DNA of 6,756 bases, from positions 1 through 6,756 of the forward strand of contig JBKKBI010000077.1 in NCBI GenBank assembly GCA_046714175.1, given 5' to 3'. Position 1 is the first letter of the stretch, and every line of letters begins with the position of its first letter. The DNA comes from UBA11373 sp046714175 (GTDB taxonomy: Bacteria; Actinomycetota; Acidimicrobiia; Spongiisociales; UBA11373). Positions 1 through 5,845 of the stretch are shown in pieces. A program made the translations under genes and the position numbers. The notes under the pieces were generated by a model. That model ran no database searches, was not told the origin of the DNA, and saw only the letters and a list, made by a program, of their open reading frames with translations.

Positions 1-365
1 ACCAGGGCGACGTCGAACCAGCGCAGTACCCGGCCGGTCGTGCCCGCTACCACCCGGGCGATGAGCAGCACCACCGCGCAGGACAAGAGGTCGGGGTCGC
101 TACGCAACACCGTCAACGGAGCGAGCACCGCCGCCAGGAGCGCCGAGCCGGGGCGGTCGGGGTGCAGTTCCCGGGTTATTGCCCAGGCCAAAAACGCCGC
201 TCCGCCGGCAGACAACCCATTGCGCACCGCTTCTCCCCAGCCGCCACCGCTGATCAGGGTCACAATGCCGGCGATCAAACCCGCCCCCGGGGTCCAGCCG
301 AGAACGAACCGATTGCCGGCGTCGCCGAAGTCGAAACCGCGAAGGATTCCCGAGCGCAGAGCCAT
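1..365 (-). CDS. Partial hydrophobic membrane protein, unknown function (runs off left edge)
   Basis: The minus-strand frame is open from ATG at 365 to the window edge (121 codons, no stop), so only the N-terminal part is seen. The product begins MALRSGILRGFDFGDAGNRF and then has hydrophobic stretches at about residues 23-40 (GWTPGAGLIAGIVTLISGGG), 49-62 and 74-108, separated by short polar, Arg/Asp-containing loops. This is the pattern of a polytopic inner-membrane protein. ATG 365 is the only ATG, GTG or TTG in this frame before the divergent gene at 516. No Shine-Dalgarno sequence precedes it, but TACCGT lies 7 bases upstream, which fits a leaderless transcript. The plus-strand frames here give Pro/Arg-rich products typical of the antisense of membrane genes. 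I do not recognise the family. Confidence 0.72.
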   Translation of the reverse strand, partial: MALRSGILRGFDFGDAGNRFVLGWTPGAGLIAGIVTLISGGGWGEAVRNGLSAGGAAFLAWAITRELHPDRPGSALLAAVLAPLTVLRSDPDLLSCAVVLLIARVVAGTTGRVLRWFDVAL

Positions 366-515
366 CGCGACGACGGTACTGCAGGCGGCACTTCGGCCCT
401 GCGGACCGCCGTTGGAGTCCTCTTGATGGTCGACTGGTTGCTCCCGATCCGACAGGTCTTCTGGCCGGTGACACTCATCGCGGTGGGGGCCACGCGCCGT
501 GTACGGTGTCCGGCG
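366..515. promoter_or_regulatory. Divergent intergenic region with two -10-like elements
   Basis: These 150 bases separate two genes transcribed away from each other, so both promoters should lie here. A TANNNT element (TACCGT, read on the minus strand at 373-378) sits 7 bases from the minus-strand ATG at 365. Another (TACGGT, 502-507) sits 8 bases from the plus-strand ATG at 516. Neither start has a purine-rich ribosome site, so both are consistent with leaderless or near-leaderless transcription. I could not find convincing -35 hexamers at 16-18 bases. Confidence 0.4.
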
Positions 516-1121
516 ATGACCACCCGCAACTATCGCCCCGGCCTGGGGCGCCTCGTCGCTGGCCTGCTGCTGGTCGTCTTGGGAGTGCTCTGGCTGATCG
601 AGGAGTTCACCGATCTCGACCTGCCGTGGGCAGCGCTCCTGGCCGGCATCCTGATCGTCATCGGCGTGGTGCTCATGTTCGTCTCCTCCGAGGGCACCCA
701 CGGGGGCTTGGTCGCACTGGGGACGGTGCTCACCGCCATCGTGATCGCCTCTGCAGCGTTGGACGTTCTCGTCGAGGTGCCGTTTACAGGTGGGGTCGGT
801 GACAACGACCTAACACCCAGCACTCTCGAGCCCGAGTATCGCTGGGCCGTGGGGTCGATGACCATCGACCTCGAGGCCGCGGTATTCGACGGGTCGACGG
901 TGGAGATGTCTGTAGGGTTGGGCGAGTTGGTGGTACTGGTACCCGCTGGCGTCGATGTGGTGGTCGAGGCGACCGCCGGCATAGGCGAGGTGGTGGTGTT
1001 CGCTGCCAACCGATCGGGGATCTCTCCTGAGCTGGACTTTGCCCTTCCTCCCGGCACCGAGCCGCGGTTGCACATCATCGCCCGGGTCGGCATCGGAAAG
1101 GTGGAGGTGAGGCGCGGATGA
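516..1121 (+). CDS. LiaF-like membrane protein with glycine-punctuated beta domain
   Basis: The 201-residue protein has three membrane helices, at about 12-30, 37-57 and 64-84. The second contains the ILIVIGVVLM pattern seen in LiaI/LiaF-type membrane regions. A soluble C-terminal half (about 100-201) carries repeated short beta motifs after glycines: GSMTIDL (113), GELVVLVP (137), GEVVVFA (158) and GKVEVRRG (194). This layout matches the LiaF/cell-wall-active-antibiotic-response family, in which LiaF is a membrane partner of an envelope-stress histidine kinase. No kinase or regulator gene is visible here, so the partner is unknown. The frame is open upstream to 162, but that stretch reads as Arg/Pro-rich antisense of the divergent gene, so ATG 516 is chosen. 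The stop overlaps the next start by 4 bases, indicating an operon and translational coupling. The family call is moderately sure; the specific role is inference. Confidence 0.85.
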   Translation: MTTRNYRPGLGRLVAGLLLVVLGVLWLIEEFTDLDLPWAALLAGILIVIGVVLMFVSSEGTHGGLVALGTVLTAIVIASAALDVLVEVPFTGGVGDNDLTPSTLEPEYRWAVGSMTIDLEAAVFDGSTVEMSVGLGELVVLVPAGVDVVVEATAGIGEVVVFAANRSGISPELDFALPPGTEPRLHIIARVGIGKVEVRRG

Positions 1122-1336
1122 CGAACCACCCCGGGACCTTCACGGCCGGACTCATTTTCACCGCCATCGGTGTGGTCTATCTGCTGGAGGCGCTCGACGT
1201 CTGGCAGGTGAACGTCGCCCGCACGTGGCCAGTCGCACTGATCGCCATCGGAGCGGTGATCATCTTGACCTCCTGGCGCCGGTCATCGACGCGGACCGAG
1301 CCGCCCCCGCCGGTGACGGAGGAACCCTCCGCCTGA
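1118..1336 (+). CDS. Small two-helix LiaI/LiaF-type membrane protein
   Basis: This 72-residue protein has membrane helices at about residues 9-27 and 37-52. The second is preceded by a Trp-Pro (TWPVALIAIGAVIIL), the usual signature of the small LiaF/DUF5668-like membrane module, and is followed by WRR, consistent with the positive-inside rule. The tail (53-72) is Arg- then Pro/Glu-rich and probably cytoplasmic. The ATG sits within ATGA and overlaps the stop of the LiaF-like gene. The sequence AGGTGAGG just upstream is a good ribosome site, so the two are one operon. The protein resembles the N-terminal membrane region of its neighbour without the beta domain, so it may pair with it in the membrane (inference). 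Its last 77 bases overlap the convergent protease gene. Confidence 0.8.
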   Translation: MTNHPGTFTAGLIFTAIGVVYLLEALDVWQVNVARTWPVALIAIGAVIILTSWRRSSTRTEPPPPVTEEPSA

Positions 1337-2012
1337 CAGCCGGCTCCTTGTGGTGGAACGGGAGTTGTGACGCCGCCAGCCAGGGATCGGCACCGGGCGT
1401 AATGCGACGCGGCGCGGCAACCGTTGCCGAACCTCGCCGCGGGTGCGCAGCCGGCAGCGCCAAAGCGATCACCCCGAATCCCACGGCCGCGAGCAAACCG
1501 CCGGAAGTCGCGATGGTGGCGGCTATCCGGTCGGTGTGGTGCAGTGCCTCGAAGTGGCCGAGGAGATACCCCCAGTCGTGCTGGCCACCCCCGACCAGCG
1601 GCAGGCTCTGTGATACCGCATCGGCGGCATACACCGACACGTCCCAGGCCGAGGCACCCGCCCACACCAGGCAAAATCCGGCCGCCGCGGGGTCCCGGAG
1701 CCTTATCCCGAAGTAAACGGCCATGGTGAGAGGGAACAGCACCTGGGCGATCGAACCGGCGGCGAACATCGCCACCTCCGGCAGAGGCATCGCCAGCAGG
1801 TGCCCGGTCTCATGTATCGCCAGGTCAAACCAATCGAGGAGTGGCACCGGGCGGCCCAGGCCAAACGCAAACCAGGCGACCGCCGCCGAGACGAGACTGA
1901 TCGCAGCGGTGCGACCCCACCCGGGCAGCGCAAGGGCGCGGTCCCGTTTCTTCCCCTGGAAGGTGGAGTACCCCGACGGGGGAAGCGAGGAAGTTGCGCC
2001 GCCGGTGCTCAT
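1260..2012 (-). CDS. Integral membrane HExxH (M50-like) metalloprotease-type protein
   Basis: This 250-residue polytopic membrane protein has the zinc-binding motif HETGH at 67-71, placed in a hydrophobic segment (DLAIHETGHLLAMPL). Membrane segments are at about 33-53, 57-77, 84-103, 110-132 and 166-187. A second conserved-looking block reads LPLVGGGQHDWGYLLG (137-152). HExxH in a membrane segment is the hallmark of site-2-protease-like M50 enzymes; H67 and H71 would bind zinc with E68 as base. Asp124, Asp131 or the HDW at 145-147 could supply the third ligand (inference; no classic NxxPDG is visible). I recall conserved uncharacterised bacterial proteins with the same HE.GH, GGS..Q and GGG.HDW pattern. 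ATG 2012 is the most sensible start, since longer readings give an Arg/Cys-rich extension that overlaps the upstream gene. It has no clear ribosome site, and it lies 50 bases after the cyclic-di-GMP gene, likely in one transcript. The tail from 189 is basic and Pro-rich. Confidence 0.82.
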   Translation of the reverse strand: MSTGGATSSLPPSGYSTFQGKKRDRALALPGWGRTAAISLVSAAVAWFAFGLGRPVPLLDWFDLAIHETGHLLAMPLPEVAMFAAGSIAQVLFPLTMAVYFGIRLRDPAAAGFCLVWAGASAWDVSVYAADAVSQSLPLVGGGQHDWGYLLGHFEALHHTDRIAATIATSGGLLAAVGFGVIALALPAAHPRRGSATVAAPRRITPGADPWLAASQLPFHHKEPAVRRRVPPSPAGAARSASMTGARRSR

Positions 2013-2062
2013 TCCGCAGCATCGGCACGAGCCGGAAGAAACTTCACCGGCCGTAGGCGAGG

Positions 2063-4615
2063 TCAAGCGCCGGCGAGTCCGAGGTGCAGCCGAGGACCCG
2101 AGTCGCCATGGAGGTGCGCACCAGCCTCGAGCCAGGCGAGCAGATCGGTGAAGCCAAGCGGTCGGGAAACGAAGTACCCCTGCGCCACATCGCAACCGGC
2201 GGCGCGGAGGAGGTCCCACGTCCCTCGGTTCTCCACCCCTTCGGCCACGACCCGTAGGCCGAGGGAGTGGACGAGACCCGTGGTCGAAGTCACGATCTTG
2301 GCCAGTCGCTCATCGACCGCCATATCTATCACGAAGGTCCGGTCGATCTTCACCTCGTCGACCGAAAGGTTGCTGAGATGGGACAGGGAGGAGTACCCGG
2401 TGCCGTAGTCGTCGATCGACAGGGCAACACCCATCTCGTCCAGGGCCCCGAGCACCAAGCGGGAGCGCACAGAGTCGGTCATCATCGTCGACTCGGTGAC
2501 TTCGAGCGTCACCGCTTGCGGATCGACGTCATACTCCGCGATCAGGTGGGCCACCAGGTCGGGGAACTCGGGATCGTTCAACGACGAAGCGGCAACGTTC
2601 ACCGCCACCCCGAGAGTGTGGCCTCCAGCACGCAATCGGGCGCGATCGCGGAACGCGACTCGCATCACGTATTCCGTGAGGGGCCGAATCAGCCCGGTCT
2701 GCTGGGCAAGACCGATGAACTCGTCCGGCGGCACCAGGCCATGGCGGGGATGCAGCCATCGTGCCAGGGCCTCGACACCGCGTACCACGCCGTCGGCGAG
2801 ACCCGCCTTGGGTTGGTAGTGCACCGCCACGGCGCCGGACTCGAGCGCATCGCGCAGTTCTCCGGCGAGGGCCAGGCGGCGGGTGCTGTAGCGATCACGC
2901 TGCGGGTCGTATACCTCGAAGCTCGATCCGCCTGCCTTCGCCTCGTACATGGCGACGTCGGCACGGCGCAGCAGGGTGGCTCCGTCGCTGCCATGGTCCG
3001 GTGCCATGGCGATGCCAATGCTCCCTGTCACCTGGATGGACAAGCCCTCGTTGAAGAATGGGCGCTGCAAGAGCGACCCGACGCGGCGAGCCCAGTCGGA
3101 CACCTCGGCGATGCCGCGCACGTCGCGCAGCACGATGCCGAACTCGTCGCCTCCGAGCCGTGCCATGTGATCGTCCCCCACCGCCTCGGACAGGCGCAGG
3201 GCCAGCTCTTGGAGCAGGACGTCGCCGCGTTCGTGGCCAAGGGTGTCGTTGACCTCTTTGAAGCGGTCGAGATCGATGAGCAGCACGGCCACCCGGGTGG
3301 AGTTTTCCCGCGCCTTGCGCACCGCGTCCTCCACCACGATGGTGAAGTGGAGGCGATTGGGCAGACCGGTGAGGGCGTCGTGCAGCGCCTGATGTTCCTT
3401 GAGCGACATCTCACGACGCAGACGGTCGACCAGGCGGCCCCGCTCGAAGGCAACTCGGGCCTGACGGGCCATCGTCTCCAGTAGCCGTAGTTCGTCGCGA
3501 CCGAACCGAGATCGTTCCGGGGACCCGACCACGAGCAGCGAGGCAGCGTGCCCGTCGCCGTTCATACGCGCGATCATCGCGTCCCTGATGCCGCGGGCCC
3601 GATAGTGGTCGGCAATGACGGCCGGGGCATCCTCCAGGAGCATGACCTGGCGGGCACTGGTGTCGTGACTCTCGCGGTCGAGGGCGTCGATGATCGCCGG
3701 CGGCGCGGGACGGCGGTGGGGCGGCATCGGCCCGTCGCTGGAGGTGGCCGTCGACTCGACCCCGCGGGAAAGCACAACCTCGGCGAACCGGGCGGTGAAG
3801 AGACGGCGCGTCTCGGTCAGGGTCACCTCGATCAGGTGCTCCGAGTCGGCCGCTCCGTCCACCGCACTCGTGAACTCGTGTAACGCCTCGAGATCCTCGA
3901 AGCGCCGGGTGAGGGATCCGTAGCCGCGGAATCCCCCGTACAGGGCGACGAAGACCGCGAGGACGAAAGCGAGCGACAGCGGCTCCCACCAGAACAGGGC
4001 CAGCCCTCCCAGAGCGACGAGAGAGGCCGCCCCCGACATGACCATTCCCTGGTCGAGGGACCGGATCACCTCCCGGGTGGGTCGACCGGGTGTGGTCACC
4101 ATGATCGCCACCGCCACCAGACCCGCATTGAGGACCAAGGTGGCTCCCAGCGCCACAGCACCGACCGCGATGCCGGGCACCGAGACGGGAGACCGGCCCG
4201 CAAGCAGCCAGTGGTACAGGGTCAGACCCAGCGCGGAGTCGAGATATGACAAAGCCAGGTTGAAACCCAACTTGGGTCCGCGCGAGCCATTGCGGGTGAG
4301 GGCGACGCCCGATCCGAGCAGCCGGCCGACTATCAGGCCGGTTGGGGAAGCCGCGGCCAGGCCGAGAAGCAGCGGGATCTCCGAGAACGAAGCGCTGTGA
4401 GCATCACCCCTGACGTGGAGATTGATCGAGAACGACTCCGTGATGAGGAATCCGACCGCGATCGCCCACCAGGAAAGTGCCAGTGGTGGGCTGGGGAGCA
4501 TCCGTCCCAGCACGAGCAGGTGGAGCGGCACCGCGGCGGCGGTCATGGCAAAGGCGAGCGCGACGATGCGCTCCTGGGGCGAACGCGCCCGGACCCAAGC
4601 CAGCAATCCACTCAC
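2063..4615 (-). CDS. Membrane-anchored GAF-like/GGDEF/EAL cyclic-di-GMP enzyme
   Basis: This 850-residue bifunctional cyclic-di-GMP turnover protein has seven or so membrane segments (about 17-40, 48-65, 79-106, 117-139, 147-173, 191-210, 213-229), resembling MASE-type sensors of actinobacterial GGDEF-EAL proteins. A divergent GAF-like and helical linker follows (about 237-410). The GGDEF domain (about 411-575) has D448 in LLIDLDRFK, N456, D465 and an intact RLGGDEF (488-492). The EAL domain (about 585-835) has E615 in VEALARW, N673, E705 in EVTES, D735/D736 in DDYGTG, K756 in KIDRTF, E792 in AEGVE and Q812, so every usual phosphodiesterase metal and catalytic position is present. The inhibitory RxxD is absent (VGDD). 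The GTG start at 4615 is set by AAGGAGGA 9 bases upstream. Both activities, cyclisation of two GTP and hydrolysis to pGpG, look possible; the net direction cannot be read from sequence. The membrane sensor's signal is unknown. Confidence 0.95.
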   Translation of the reverse strand: MSGLLAWVRARSPQERIVALAFAMTAAAVPLHLLVLGRMLPSPPLALSWWAIAVGFLITESFSINLHVRGDAHSASFSEIPLLLGLAAASPTGLIVGRLLGSGVALTRNGSRGPKLGFNLALSYLDSALGLTLYHWLLAGRSPVSVPGIAVGAVALGATLVLNAGLVAVAIMVTTPGRPTREVIRSLDQGMVMSGAASLVALGGLALFWWEPLSLAFVLAVFVALYGGFRGYGSLTRRFEDLEALHEFTSAVDGAADSEHLIEVTLTETRRLFTARFAEVVLSRGVESTATSSDGPMPPHRRPAPPAIIDALDRESHDTSARQVMLLEDAPAVIADHYRARGIRDAMIARMNGDGHAASLLVVGSPERSRFGRDELRLLETMARQARVAFERGRLVDRLRREMSLKEHQALHDALTGLPNRLHFTIVVEDAVRKARENSTRVAVLLIDLDRFKEVNDTLGHERGDVLLQELALRLSEAVGDDHMARLGGDEFGIVLRDVRGIAEVSDWARRVGSLLQRPFFNEGLSIQVTGSIGIAMAPDHGSDGATLLRRADVAMYEAKAGGSSFEVYDPQRDRYSTRRLALAGELRDALESGAVAVHYQPKAGLADGVVRGVEALARWLHPRHGLVPPDEFIGLAQQTGLIRPLTEYVMRVAFRDRARLRAGGHTLGVAVNVAASSLNDPEFPDLVAHLIAEYDVDPQAVTLEVTESTMMTDSVRSRLVLGALDEMGVALSIDDYGTGYSSLSHLSNLSVDEVKIDRTFVIDMAVDERLAKIVTSTTGLVHSLGLRVVAEGVENRGTWDLLRAAGCDVAQGYFVSRPLGFTDLLAWLEAGAHLHGDSGPRLHLGLAGA

Positions 4616-4624
4616 GGGCGGCGA

Positions 4625-4632
4625 TCCTCCTT
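4625..4632 (-). promoter_or_regulatory. Strong ribosome binding site deciding the GTG start of the GGDEF-EAL gene
   Basis: Read on the minus strand the bases are AAGGAGGA, with 9 bases before GTG at 4615. This near-perfect Shine-Dalgarno sequence is the reason for choosing the GTG and not a longer or shorter start. The short interval to the divergent kinase gene (4616-4704) must also hold the promoter; an 8-base palindrome AACTAGTT lies at 4644-4651 but I cannot assign it a role. Confidence 0.7.
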
Positions 4633-4692
4633 GATATACCAGTAACTAGTTTCGGCATTGGTCGGCCTCCCTGAAGCCCTGATTGGCCCGAT

Positions 4693-4698
4693 TAGCCT
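4693..4698 (+). promoter_or_regulatory. -10-like element for a likely leaderless kinase transcript
   Basis: TAGCCT fits TANNNT and ends 6 bases before ATG 4705, which would place transcription start at or next to the A of ATG. No ribosome binding site precedes that ATG. No convincing -35 hexamer is seen at normal spacing, so this is a positional argument only. Confidence 0.35.
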
Positions 4699-4704
4699 CG
4701 CCGC

Positions 4705-5607
4705 ATGCGCTCCACCGTCCTCGTGGTCAACCCCCGGGCGGGGCGGGGCCGGGTAGGCCGGGAACTCCCCCGACTGGTGCAGATCCTCACCGTGGCGGGC
4801 GCGGAACCCACCGTCTTGGCCACCGAGCACCCCGGGCACGCCATCGATTTGGCCCGCCGCGCCGCCCAGGAGGGTGCTGACACGGTGGTGGCGGTGGGCG
4901 GTGACGGAACCGTCAACGAGGTGGTCAACGGCCTGATTGTCGATGACCGGCCGGTGGGTGGGGCGACGCTGGGGGTGGTGGCCGCCGGTTCGGGGGCAGA
5001 CTTTGCCCGGTCGTTTGGGCTCCCCAGGCATGCCGCCGGCGGCGTGCGCGGCATCGTCGGACCGACGACGCCCATAGACGTGGTCCGGCTTGCCTGTGCC
5101 ACGGCCGGGGGCACGCTGTCCCGGTACTTCGTCAATGTGGCCGAAGCGGGGATGGGGGCGGCCACCGTCGCCGCCGCCGATCGCCTCCCCCGTCGAATGG
5201 GCAAAGCGCGTTATCTGGTGGCCTTCTGGCCGACCCTGGCCCGGTTCCGTCCCGTGGAATTCGTCGTCACCCTCGATGGCATCACCCACACCGCCACTGC
5301 GCATAACGCCCTCATCGCCAACGGGCGGTACTTCGGGGGCGGAATGCAGGTGTCGCCTGCCTCCGATCCCGCCGATGGCACAGTCGACATCCAGGTGAAC
5401 ATCGGACCCAAGCGGCAGGCCTTCACCCTGATTCCGAAGATCTACCGGGGACGACATCTTCCCGACCCGAAGATCCTGGAGATGTCCGGCCGGAGCGGGT
5501 CGGTGACCACCGAGCAGCCGGTTCCGGTGGAAGCCGACGGAGAGATCCTCGGCACCACTCCGCTCAGCTTCGAGATACTTCCCAGCCTGTTGCAGATGCG
5601 AGTTTGA
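4705..5607 (+). CDS. Diacylglycerol-kinase-family lipid kinase (DagK/YegS/LCB5 type)
   Basis: This 300-residue protein is the usual length for single-domain bacterial lipid kinases that phosphorylate diacylglycerol or a related lipid with ATP at the inner face of the membrane. The N-terminal strand VLVVNPRAGRGR (5-16) and GGDGTVNEVVNG (65-76) form the nucleotide site. A second loop GSGADFARSFG (95-105) occupies the place of the family's GTxNDFAR. Further family blocks are ANGRYFGGGM (205-214), PADGTVDI (222-229) and VEADGE (275-280), whose Asp/Glu are candidates for metal binding or the general base. No membrane helix or signal peptide is seen, so it is probably a soluble, membrane-associated enzyme. 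The second loop has Ser for Thr and Ala for Asn, a mild deviation. It is divergent from the cyclic-di-GMP gene and followed by a tRNA gene. The substrate cannot be fixed from sequence; YegS-like phosphatidylglycerol or sphingoid-type lipid kinase activity is an alternative. Confidence 0.92.
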   Translation: MRSTVLVVNPRAGRGRVGRELPRLVQILTVAGAEPTVLATEHPGHAIDLARRAAQEGADTVVAVGGDGTVNEVVNGLIVDDRPVGGATLGVVAAGSGADFARSFGLPRHAAGGVRGIVGPTTPIDVVRLACATAGGTLSRYFVNVAEAGMGAATVAAADRLPRRMGKARYLVAFWPTLARFRPVEFVVTLDGITHTATAHNALIANGRYFGGGMQVSPASDPADGTVDIQVNIGPKRQAFTLIPKIYRGRHLPDPKILEMSGRSGSVTTEQPVPVEADGEILGTTPLSFEILPSLLQMRV

Positions 5608-5643
5608 GTCCGAGACCGGTTCCAACTCGCCGGGGCGGCGTAG

Positions 5644-5649
5644 TACCTT
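5644..5649 (+). promoter_or_regulatory. Possible -10 element of the tRNA gene
   Basis: TACCTT fits TANNNT and lies 10 bases before the tRNA, so the transcript would start a few bases upstream of it. A weak -35 candidate TTCCAA is at 5620-5625, 18 bases upstream. The 52 bases between the kinase stop and the tRNA hold nothing else I can assign. Confidence 0.3.
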
Positions 5650-5659
5650 TGCCCTCGCT

Positions 5660-5736
5660 GCGCCCGTAGCTCAATTGGATAGAGCGTCTGACTACGGATC
5701 AGGAGGTTGGGGATTCGAGTTCCTCCGGGCGCGCCA
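5660..5736 (+). tRNA. tRNA-Arg (anticodon ACG), CCA encoded
   Basis: A full cloverleaf can be folded by eye. The acceptor stem GCGCCCG/CGGGCGC is perfect. The D arm is GCTC/GAGC with loop AATTGGATA. The anticodon arm is TCTGA/TCAGG (one T-G pair) with loop CTACGGA, giving anticodon ACG at 5694-5696. The variable region is AGGTT. The T arm is GGGGA/TCCTC (one G-T pair) with loop TTCGAGT. The discriminator is G5733 and CCA is encoded at 5734-5736. ACG is normally deaminated to ICG to read CGU, CGC and CGA arginine codons. Bacterial tRNA 3' ends are common integration sites, and base composition changes just beyond this one. Confidence 0.97.
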
Positions 5737-5772
5737 AGATCACAAGGCTTGATGCATCAGAGCTACGTCCGT

Positions 5773-5805
5773 TGTGGGGTCACTATGGGTTCACTGTGGG
5801 GTCAT
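5773..5805 (+). repeat. Three tandem 11-base repeats downstream of the tRNA
   Basis: Three head-to-tail units with an exact 11-base period are TGTGGGGTCAC, TATGGGTTCAC and TGTGGGGTCAT. Units 1 and 3 differ only at the last base; unit 2 differs from unit 1 at two positions. The array starts 36 bases after the tRNA CCA and lies outside any gene I accept. Eleven bases is about one helical turn, so the units face the same side of the DNA, as arrays of protein-binding sites often do. Integrase arm-type sites beside a tRNA attachment site are one explanation; a repressor array is another. Confidence 0.8.
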
Positions 5806-5817
5806 TCCGGGCATCCT

Positions 5818-5832
5818 GCGCCCGTCGGGCAC
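5818..5832. terminator. Possible hairpin between convergent tRNA and SRPBCC genes
   Basis: GCGCCC and GGGCAC flank a 3-base loop (GTC), forming a 6-pair stem with one G-T pair, in the gap between the plus-strand tRNA and the 3' end of the minus-strand gene. There is no T tract on either side, so it is at best a weak or factor-assisted terminator, of a kind often seen in high-GC genomes. Confidence 0.3.
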
Positions 5833-5845
5833 CGAGTACCCAGAC

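Noticed and set aside
162..515. N-terminal extension of the LiaF-like gene (118 extra residues)
   Set aside because: The extension is hydrophilic, Arg/Pro-rich and antisense to a convincing membrane-protein frame; the helix pattern begins right after ATG 516.
530..1129. 199-codon minus-strand frame opposite the LiaF-like gene
   Set aside because: The Ser/Thr/Pro-rich product is the typical shadow of a hydrophobic gene on the other strand.
2013..2219. 69-residue N-terminal extension of the membrane protease
   Set aside because: It is Arg/Cys-rich, out of family character, and overlaps the EAL domain's coding sequence in another frame.
2267..3484. 405-codon plus-strand open frame
   Set aside because: It lies wholly antisense to the GGDEF/EAL coding region, and its translation is His/Gln/Val-rich with no domain pattern, while the opposite strand has full GGDEF and EAL motifs.
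4612..5625. 337-codon minus-strand open frame
   Set aside because: Antisense to the lipid kinase; the product is Gly/His/Arg-rich low-complexity sequence and the plus strand carries all kinase motifs.
5750..5759. TGATGCATCA, a perfect 10-base palindrome after the tRNA, as a terminator
   Set aside because: It has no loop large enough for a stable RNA hairpin and no T tract; it could be a protein site, but a single palindrome is weak evidence.
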